From positions 4,464,001 to 4,528,000 of the forward strand of contig AP026544.2 in the NCBI GenBank assembly GCA_026075535.2: a stretch of DNA of 64,000 nucleotides, read 5' to 3'. Below the pieces are notes generated by a model. That model ran no database searches and had not been told where the DNA came from. It saw only the letters and a list, made by a program, of their open reading frames with translations. How positions within the stretch are numbered: position 1 is the stretch's first letter; every line of letters begins with the position of its first letter. Shown here one piece after another: positions 55,601 to 64,000 of the stretch. This DNA comes from Tricholoma matsutake (lineage: Eukaryota; Basidiomycota; Agaricomycetes; Agaricales; Tricholomataceae). The translations under genes were made by a program, and so were the position numbers.

Positions 55601-57365
55601 GTTGCACCGTCTGCATACCGTGCATTACGATCTATTGGCCTCAATCTTTCTCCAGGAGAAGAATCTTCTCTCACTAATACTATCTCTCCTATCCTTGCTG
55701 CAATCAGAGAACGCACATTAGCCTCTTGGGCATTGGCTGCCTTGTCACCTCTTCCGTAAGCGCGAAATGTGATCCGCGGTTTTGCTATCTAATCTCTCAC
55801 ATCAGGAGTAAACTTGGACCTCGTATAATTCCGTACTTCCGCGAAATCATTGCTCTATGTGTGGCCGTTCTACGTGAAGGGATAACGGGTAGGCATCTTC
55901 CCTGTTTGATTTTGTCTGACCAGAACCTCAACTCTCCAACAGGAGTCGGAGATGCTCAGTCCACTTTGCTTGGCCTTCTCTCTTCGATTCCTTCTTTTTG
56001 GGGTACTGCAGAATTGGAACAAGTCGTGGTTCTTTATCTTGATCATTGTGCAACGTCCAGCTCGCCATCTGCTTTGATGGCCAGCCTAATGAAATCAGTT
56101 GCAAAACGAGCACCCAGCAAGGTCCTCCTTCCTGCAATGATTGAATTGTGGCCTTCTTTGAAAACCTCCGAGCAAGTGGTAAGGCTGGTTTCTTCCCCAC
56201 TATCTGAGCACTAATCTGCATTTTTTATAGAATCGTTTTGTTGCATATTTTGACTTGCTCGCGAGAGCACTCCGGAATGCATCTCGTACAGAAGTACTGG
56301 AACAGCTTCGAACTCTATTCACGGTCTTCCTGGAAGCCTTTGATATAGCGAAGGTCCCTTCGGGGACAAGCACGGATGTGAGACTACAAGCTATACTCAG
56401 ATCCTGCGACATGAACTAACACTTGACATTGTGCAGGCAGAGTTCCGTGCGATTGCAGCATTCAGAGAATTCGTCGTCAAGCTCAATGACGCGGCTTTCA
56501 GACCCCTTTTCCGTCGTCTGTACGATTGGGCATTTGCAGACATCAATTGTATGCTTGTTCAGTTACCATCTTTGTCATTACAGCGGTTTACTTGCCGACA
56601 GCAGACACCGCAAGAAAAATCTCGTTCTGCCACTTGTACAGCTCTCTCCTAGATTTATTCAAGGTAATCTTGAAACATTATCAACATACGACGCGTCTGA
56701 CTGCTTTCTTTAAAATATCAGAGTTTGATGGTCCCCTACATGTCCTTCCTGCTGGAGCCATTCATATCAACTCTACAAGCATTCAGCGGCGGAACACAGA
56801 ATAATCAGACGTTCTGGGCATGTATACTTGAGACTGTTAACAAGAGTTTGAGCTTTGACGATGGAGGTTAGTAACGTCTGATTATATGTTTCTGGTGGAA
56901 TTAATATGCTTTCGTAAAGTGTTTTGGCGAGACGACAAACTCCGCCAGCTCGCGTCTCCTTTGATTGAACAGGTTGCTGTCTGTATCAGATCCAATTATA
57001 CAGAGGGGAGATCGTTACTTCAAGAATGCTTGAGTGCTTTGGTGGACAGCGTAACGGATGACGCCCTGCTCAAATCGATCAATCTTAACATGCTAATGCA
57101 TACACGCTCGGATGATGTCAGACTGCGAATTTTAGCCTTGACGTGCTCCGAGAACTTGTGGCGAAGCCATGGCGGCAAGCTTCTGGGTTCGTTGCCCAGC
57201 TGTTTTTGTTTCTGTTCCCACTGATGTAGGCTTGCAGGTTTCCTTGCTGAAACAACGACCTTCATTGCCGAATGTAGCGAAGATGAAAATGACATGGTAG
57301 TAAGGGAGTCTTTCAGATTAAAAGATGCGGTGGAAAGTGTAGCAGGAAATATAACTGGGTTATAA
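49653..57365 (+). CDS. UTP10: UTP10/HEATR1, U3 snoRNP component of the small-subunit processome
   Basis: About 30 exons separated by roughly 29 introns of 40-100 bp give an open frame of about 2,050 residues from ATG 49653 to TAA 57363-57365; I could follow the frame through every junction. The N-terminus (SLSRQLAHSASLNTALLVDR, FTGRDAHQHDLHAIHALGIN, RRFRINEFNVEA) and the C-terminus (GFLAETTTFIAECSEDENDM, SFRLKDAVESVAG) are typical of UTP10, as are internal motifs (HRVLCYMLSHINALG, RRRAQALAIFVGYAVKP). The protein is a long alpha-helical HEAT-repeat scaffold. It binds pre-rRNA and other t-UTP proteins in the nucleolus and is needed for rDNA transcription and 18S rRNA processing. The intron after codon GEQQ (about 55417) can be read with a GC donor or with a GT donor two codons later. 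The start is placed at the ATG following TTG at 49650. Normally essential. Confidence 0.9.
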
Positions 57366-57757
57366 GTAGACCGTAATGGAATGCATGGTTCAGCCATGTT
57401 TCTTCACGTTCACACAGCTCGTTGAGGGCGTATGCACGCATGTGCCGTAAGGTCGTTATCTTATGGCTATATGTTAAACAATTCTTAGTTCTTGTTCTTC
57501 CTATCTTTCCTTTGCATTTGTAGGGTGGCCAAGTGTGGCAGCCCGAGTAGGATTCTGCATACGGCTGGTCCTTCATCGGTGCTTCACCCGAGGGCATGTA
57601 CATCGCTCATCTAAGTGTGCTGAAGGGACGACTTTCGTCATATAACATAAGTGGCAAAGATAAAAATAACATGCAGGTGGAAACGTAAATGTGTTGCGAA
57701 ATAGATAAGTAGCTATGGAAGCCTATAAGATTAATGCAAACGAAAAGGGTATACATA
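57366..57757. other. Tail-to-tail intergenic region between UTP10 and the kinase gene
   Basis: About 390 bp containing the 3' ends of both transcription units; no other feature seen. Confidence 0.5.
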
Positions 57758-60700
57758 CTATTCCGAAGTGGGTCCATGCGAAACCTCCCCATCCCGAAGC
57801 GCCTGCTCAATGGCCATACATTGAGAAAGAAGTTGAATGATGACAGGGCGTCCACATGCGTTGTTAATGAGGGGGCTCTGAAGTCGAAGGTAAGATTATT
57901 GTAGAAACGAGGGTGTGAAGAACTGACTTTTTTCAACTCGCTGGCAGTCGGACGAGTCGCAGGAGGTTCTGAACATTGACGCAAAAAGTCACGGAAAGCC
58001 GGTGAATAAATCTCCGGCCGACTTAATGGTGGCCAGCGGTCATCGACCTGTTGCATATCCGCGAACGGAGGTTCAGTCTCCGCCATCTCCCAAACGGTAG
58101 CTCCTAAAGACCACACATCCACCTTAAGGGCGTTATATGGCGGGCTGCGACCATAGTTAGATATTTGTACTCATCTAAACAGCGTTACTTACGATCGTAT
58201 TTCTGGAGCCTGACAGACGACAAAGACATTTAGACCATGGCGATTTTGGACGTACGAGCGAACTCACCTGCCAGTAAACGACCCCAACAATTTCCGAACG
58301 CATAGGGGATTCTCTGGTGACTTGCACAGCATTAGAGAAATCAGCTATTCAAAACAAGTTGGAACAAGTTAAACTAAACATGCGAGCGATGAGGTGCTTA
58401 CTGAGCTTTAGTATTCCGTGACTGTTGACTAGTAGATTGTCAGAACGCACATCCCGATGAGCGATCCCGTGCGATTCTAGGTATTCTAACGCTTGTAGTA
58501 CCTGAGATATCATCGCAAGTGAACAACGATATTCCAGGGACACGCATGGAAAAACACACATCGCTCGCAAACCTCAACATCATCCGCTCCTGCAGCATGA
58601 GCCCACTCTTAATCAGTCCAACGAGATCCGCCAGACTCCTTTCCATAAGTTCCATACGGATCCACAGCGCATCCTCCACGAGATCAACGTACACAGCGTC
58701 CATCGATAACACATTATCGTGCCGCAGGCCTCTCATTAGCGTCAACTCTTTCTCCAGGTCACCAAGCTTCGACGACCCTGATGGAAGGATCGCCACACTC
58801 TTGATCGCCACAAGGGTGGTTCGCCCCTTGGTTAGATCATCGCCATCTTGTGCCTTGATAAGAGGTGGAAGCTTGAGCTTGTGGAGATGCTTATCCGTGA
58901 GACGAGCGGCATAGACCGAGCCACTCTCTCCTTCCGCGATCTCTTGCAGATCGAGATAGTAGTCACGAGGGTCCACGGCCTCGTCAATGAATTCCTCCAG
59001 CGGCGCCACCACCTCAGAAAGCCAGCCTCGATACCGCTGGAACGGCGACAGAGGTGATGCTGTTGCTCCAGAAGGCAAGGCTGTAGCCAGACCGCTACTC
59101 CCATGGGCGTCATTAATGACGATTTTGGGCCTAGCAGAAGGAGTACCGGGAGGTGCGTTCTTGGCTCCTTCCTCCTCTTCCTCTTCCGCCTCCCCCTCAT
59201 AGATATCTATATCTTCGTCTTCCTTGTGCACCCCTCCAAACGTGTCAGTTGCCGAAATCAGCAAGTGATGATGGGCCTTAGGCAAGAACGAAATTTTGGA
59301 GGGGTCTGATGAGGATGAACAGTTCATATAATACGTAAGGGGTGAATCGGTCCCATCTTCCGTCGTAGGGGTCCGATGATCCTGTGACATTGAGCTCGAC
59401 GACACTGACCCGCTTCCCGAACCATCCTCACTGCTGAACGTGGAGCTCAGAGGCGAGGGGGGATGCTTCGCCTCGTTGGAACGGCTAGCAGGTAACAATG
59501 GCCTGAACACTGAAACCGTATGTGTTCCGTTTGGCGTACGATTCTCGTGGACCCTCTCCCTCCCGCGCCCTATACCGACTTTCGTTACATACGCCCCCGC
59601 CCTCCGCGCCACGGACACATTCCTGACAATGGTCGGAGGTTCCATGAAACCCGTAACCGTCACTGTCGACGTGCTACTCCTGCTCGAATCTCTATTCGTG
59701 TCCCTTGCCCAGGTTCGGTCTGCGGACAGCATCCTAACCATCTCGTCCTCATCAATCGTGTCCTCATCAGCAACCTTTGCCACTGCCTCGGGATCCGCCC
59801 GCTCGCCTTCAATGAGGTCGTCTTGATCACCAGCTTCTGGAGGGATTGGTAATATCGGAGAGCGACTCTCCGGTAGCGCCACACCATAAGTCTGTTGCTC
59901 TCGCCCCGGATCAATATTTACCACATTCCCCAGGGCACTCAAAAAATGGGGCGTCGTTGAAGTGGGGCTTGTGTACCCCAATGTGTTCCCAGTCCGGTCT
60001 CCCGAAGGTTCCGATCGTGCGCTTGATGCTGGTTCAAACCATGCAGATGACGGCGGTGGGACATCATGTTGTTCAGAGTCGGGAGTTGGTTGTTTACCTC
60101 CATTCACGTGTCTCCCATTAACCACGACCGGCGGAATAGGCCGCGTTGGTGGCGGCAGTCTTGGTGGTACATTTTCCCGTGACCTTTGATGCTTGTGGCG
60201 TGGTGAGGGGCGAGCAGGCACCGGTGGTGTAGAACTGGGAGGGTCAGAGCGTCCATTCATAGGAGGCTTCCGCTGGACAGAGATGGACAGAGGTTTGGTA
60301 TCCTGGGCTGCAGCAAAGGTCGATGTGTTTGGTGTTGTATCTACACTAGCTAATGAGATACCCGATAACAAAGCTTCGCCCCATATGGACAAATCAGTGC
60401 TATCGTTACTTGTGTGCAGCGATAGTCGTGGCGGGAGTGCGGTGAGACGGTTTGATAGACTGGGAGGCTTTATTTGGGGCGTAGACTTCGCAGGGGAAGA
60501 GTTATTGGAGCTCGAGGGAGTCGAGTGGTCACCTGATGACGTGAATCCATGCGTATGGCGGGATCCTGAACGCGAAGAGTCGGAGGACTTCGAAGGGTTA
60601 TGTGATTGTGACATAGAGGATGTGTTTCGTGCTAGAGAAGGATGACGGGAAGAACCACTTTTCTTGTCGACCAGTTCAATGTTCATTCTGGGAGTCGAAG

Positions 60701-61936
60701 ACGAGAACTGAGTATAAGAAGGGGGAGGTGAGCCTACGATAGCATCATTGGTGATGTGATATCGTCTAGGAGGCGTCGAGAGTTCGGACAACTCCGCCCT
60801 GGGAGGGAATGCCACGCTCGATGTGTTTGATGTGCCGTCTTGCGTGAGAGCCGTAGTACCGTTGCTATGATGTGATTGAGAGTCTAGTGACCTAGAAACA
60901 GAAAAGGATGATGTTGATGGATGGTGGGAGACTCCTTGTTCTGCAGAGCCCTGGTGATGTGGTGAGTTTTTCGTAATGCCGTTACTCGGTGTCGTATTCG
61001 AATGTACCGAACGAAGAGAGGGTGTTGGACGAGGCCCATGTGTGGGCAACGGAGGAGGAGGGGGGGATTGTCGTCCGGAATGTGTGGTGGATGTTAAAGA
61101 AGCGTCGGAATATTTCCGAAAAAGAGATGTTGAACGAGGGGAGGGATGAGTGACAACAGGGGCGGGAAGAGCAGTTGTGGAATATGACGGAGATTCTGGA
61201 CGATCCGAAAAGAAATACGTAGAGCTTGGAGAGCGATTCCCTCCTGTTCGCCGGCTTTGCATATCAGCAATCTCGGTGGCTGTGAAGCCTGCCTGCGCGA
61301 GTGAAGTTGCCCATGAAGGAGGCATGCCTGTGAATCTGTTATGTACAACATTCCGTTAGATTTGACATCAAGGTTAACAGCTCGGCACAGGAAAAATAAC
61401 GTACCCCTCGTCTACGTGTATATTGTGCTGCGGAACGAATAAATTGGGGAAGAGGAACGACGAGTGTAAATGTCACGCACCTGAAAATTCCAAGGTAGTG
61501 AAATATTCTCATCTTCAGTGGGAATTGGTGGAAGAGCGTCTGATTCCGATGAACTTTTCGTCAACGGCGATTTCGGACTGCGTTTGAGTCTGAAGAAAGG
61601 TAACTTCTTGTCTCTTTGTCGAGTCGAAGAACGTGGGTCATCGGGAGGGCAAGAGCCCGAGGAAGAAACGAGGGACATGGTGGATTGGTTCACGTCAGGT
61701 GAAGGACGACGCAAAATTTGAGAGTTTGGGGAGAGTGGTGAAGGCGAGGGAATAGCAAAGGAGTCTGGTGAAAGAGACGCAAGAGACCTATTCCTGAGAT
61801 AATATGGATCCTTCGGTGGTGGTGGTGGAGGTTTCTCAGTCTTTCCCCTTGTAAGTTTAAAACTCTTGAAAGTTGAGAAACGAGATGATTTTGGTCCTGA
61901 GCTATTGCTAATGGACGACGCGCTGCTGTTGGCCAT
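57758..61936 (-). CDS. PAK/Ste20-like protein kinase with CRIB domain, 1261 aa
   Basis: Eight exons (61481-61936, 61405-61427, 58560-61335, 58402-58501, 58268-58344, 58193-58209, 57928-58144, 57758-57877) join in frame. The N-terminus is Ser/Pro-rich with a polyproline run. A CRIB Rho-GTPase-binding motif spans exons 1-3 (ISLPWNFQ, HNIHVDEG, FTGMPPSW; about residues 145-170). A roughly 750-residue low-complexity Ser/Pro/Thr linker leads to the kinase domain from about residue 935. There, the Gly-rich loop is AEGESGSVY and the ATP-binding Lys lies in LVAIKSV. The catalytic loop is HRDVRSDN, where PAKs normally have HRDIKSDN. The metal-binding DFG reads DFS; APE and DVWSLG are present. The architecture fits a Cdc42/Rac effector of the PAK family without a PH domain, so Ste20/Pak1-like rather than Cla4-like. 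The altered motifs make reduced or unusual activity possible. Confidence 0.85.
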
Positions 61937-64000
61937 ATTTACCCAAGAACAATAGACAAATGCATTAGATTGTTGGCGCTGAATGAACAAGAAGTTCTTG
62001 TCGTCGATGAGGTCGTAATCTGGTCAACACTGGTTAGCAATTAACCAAATGGTTAATGTCGATGATCCGTGACGTTGCTATTGCTGGCTGTTTCCAACTT
62101 CGTTAAAGGATAGTCTGTGTTTGCCGTCGTCGTTTGATTTTGCGCGTGCAAGAATTAGCCAATATTGTCGCCGTCGCCGTTGCCGTCGTTCTCCTTTGCT
62201 TGTTCGTAATTGGCTAGTAATTTCAAGCGGAGCATAAAGCGGATCCGAAGATAGCAACTCCGACTCTGCAGCTTGTACTATGTACCAAGTAGGTATCTAG
62301 AGAGCTGTTGATGCTATTTTTCAGGTTTCGCCGTCACATAAATTCATTTTGCGATCTGTCGTATGTACCCGCCCATGCTAGCGCTGCTATACCACACTCA
62401 TCAAGGGCTTCCATAGCAAGCACGCGATAGGATGATATGTGCCAGGATCCGATTAGGACCCAAGCAGTGTTTGTTGTGGCTGTCAGCCTGAGCAAACGCC
62501 TAAAAGACATGATTTCCAGGTTCACGCCCCTCGACAAGTCTGATAGTCTTGTAGCCCACCATATCAACATCCTCGCAACCTCGTGTGTAAGCTATATGGG
62601 CTCCGTTCGATCGCCCTTACGACTCCGAGTGTCATTAGCACATAAAAATAATTAAGAAATATCTGCGTTGCCCTATTTCAAGTATCATACATATCCTCTC
62701 AAGTTGTTGACATCTTACTACCGTGACATAGCCGTCCATTTCGCTCGGGTTCCTGCCAGTGCTGCTGTCGTCCGTCTCTCCTACACCAACTGGTAATTGC
62801 TATCAGCCGATCGCGACTCCCCTTGGGACTTTTGTTGTCGAGATGGCACGAGGTGCTGTCACTGTGTCAGATTTTTCCCCTTGGCAGATAGCACTGGAGA
62901 TTTGGAGACACCACGGTCCCCTAACCCTGTATTATTAGCAACTTGGATTGCGTTCGCTCGTTCCCGAATCCATTAAGCACCCCTCTTATCAAGGTAGAAT
63001 CTTCTCAGGATGACGTCCGATTAGTAGTAGGTTATCCACTTACTGCGCAGTCTTTTTGCTAATTGAGGTTATTAGCTCACACCGGATACTCCGACTCCTT
63101 CAAGGGATCTGGAGAGTCGAAGGTCCCGCGATCAATGCTCCATGGATCCATTGCAATCAATCCACCGTATTGTCAAATGCACAGTCACATGCGGTACCCA
63201 GGTGGGAGCAACCTGACTCGTAATACCACCTAGACTCCCATGATGTATGTCTCCCCGCAAGCCGCCCGGCGACGGATGCTCCACAAGATGCAAACCAAAA
63301 TTTCAACATTCACGTACTCTCGCCGCTGCCGACGGGTGGACCAGATGGACTCGGATCACATCCTGGATCTATCCGCAATGGGGACTCAAAGCAAACGGGA
63401 GCTTTACGCCCAACTTCTTAACCCCTTGAGTGTTCCGCTGTCAAACAGAACAAATCTGTTGATTCCCGCCAGCGGTCAACGCTCAGACTACATACGCCTG
63501 TCAGCGACCCGCGTCATTATGACTACATGGCGTCATAGGGATCGTCCAGACTCCAAGAGCCAACGAGGAACCCGCGTGTGCCTTCACGGCGCCTATGTCT
63601 GTGTGATGCCGAAGAATGTTATCATGGAGTGTCGATTTAGTGCCTCGGACCTGATGCGCTACAGTTCCATGGGAAATGGAAGGCTCGAGGCCTTCAAAGT
63701 ATTGAGAGCTATTCAAGGCTATTCCCACTCGCCTCTTCGATTTCCCCTTTCAGACACGCCTTTATGAGTCATGGAAGGTATCTTTGATGATGAAAGAATA
63801 TCATGATATTCTGCAACGCCACTGGATAAGGCCCAGATTCGTCTCGGTCCTCGGCCACGTTGGCTTGTCGCAGACAAGTCGACAAATGAAATATAAGCCT
63901 GAGTGGTGGTACCTTCTGAATCACCAGTCCTCTTCTCCTCCGTCGAAGCATATTGGAGATTTGTAGATGGCGAACGGGACTCTTGGGCATTTGTAGAATG
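61937..64000. other. Two kilobases without a supportable gene
   Basis: Open frames of up to 175 codons (63240-63767 on the plus strand) overlap others on both strands and show no motif, splice pattern or compositional support. The left part must contain the promoter of the kinase gene. No repeats or RNA genes were recognised. Confidence 0.4.

Noticed and set aside
63240..63767. 175-codon open frame near the right edge
   Set aside because: No recognisable motif, an uninformative composition and overlapping frames on both strands; not supportable as a gene.

Overview
This window looks like a chromosome segment of a transposon-rich agaricomycete (mushroom-forming basidiomycete). The host genes are full of 45-60 bp GT-AG introns. 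The conserved genes (UTP10, peroxisomal Lon, a PAK/Ste20-type kinase) read like basidiomycete proteins, and the transposons are chromoviral Ty3/gypsy, Ty1/copia, PIF/Harbinger, hAT-like and Tc1-like families. The species cannot be named from sequence alone.

Layout. 1-1391: LTR and gag end of a minus-strand chromovirus that runs off the left edge. 1.6-3.0 kb: a hAT-like MITE nested in an older inverted-repeat element. 3.7-5.6 kb: two small host genes (a secreted protein and an SRPBCC-fold protein), then a tRNA-Thr. 6.1-31.2 kb: one PIF/Harbinger element blown up to about 25 kb by later insertions. A 100-bp MITE lies in its left terminal repeat, a hAT-like MITE in its Myb/SANT gene, a 1.4-kb element in an intron of its transposase, and gypsy element C in the transposase coding sequence. 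Gypsy B sits inside C, and gypsy A sits inside the 5' LTR of B. Target-site duplications are readable for A (AATGT), B (AAGAT), C (GTATC), the hAT-like MITE (ACAACAAT) and the 1.4-kb element (AGATTGGTAT). 31.3-35.5 kb: a fold-back repeat, an unexplained array of hairpin/splice-site cassettes and a Tc1 remnant. 35.7-40.1 kb: a copia element lacking most of its reverse transcriptase and RNase H, next to a broken Ulp1-like gene.

41.9-61.9 kb is an ordinary gene-dense segment: a BAG-domain protein (+), an aminoglycoside-phosphotransferase-fold kinase (+), peroxisomal Lon protease (-), UTP10 (+, divergent from Lon) and a CRIB-domain PAK-like kinase (-, tail to tail with UTP10). The last 2 kb show no gene I can support.

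The host genes do not form a pathway. They cover chaperone control, peroxisomal proteolysis, ribosome biogenesis and Rho-GTPase signalling. The clearest region-wide signal is mutational. All eight differences between the two LTRs of element B are CG versus TG or CA, element C behaves likewise, and nearly all nonsense codons in the transposons are TGA. This is the footprint expected of methylated-CpG deamination. The most puzzling structure is the hairpin/splice cassette array at 32.6-34.5 kb, whose units recur inside the 1.4-kb element 22 kb away.
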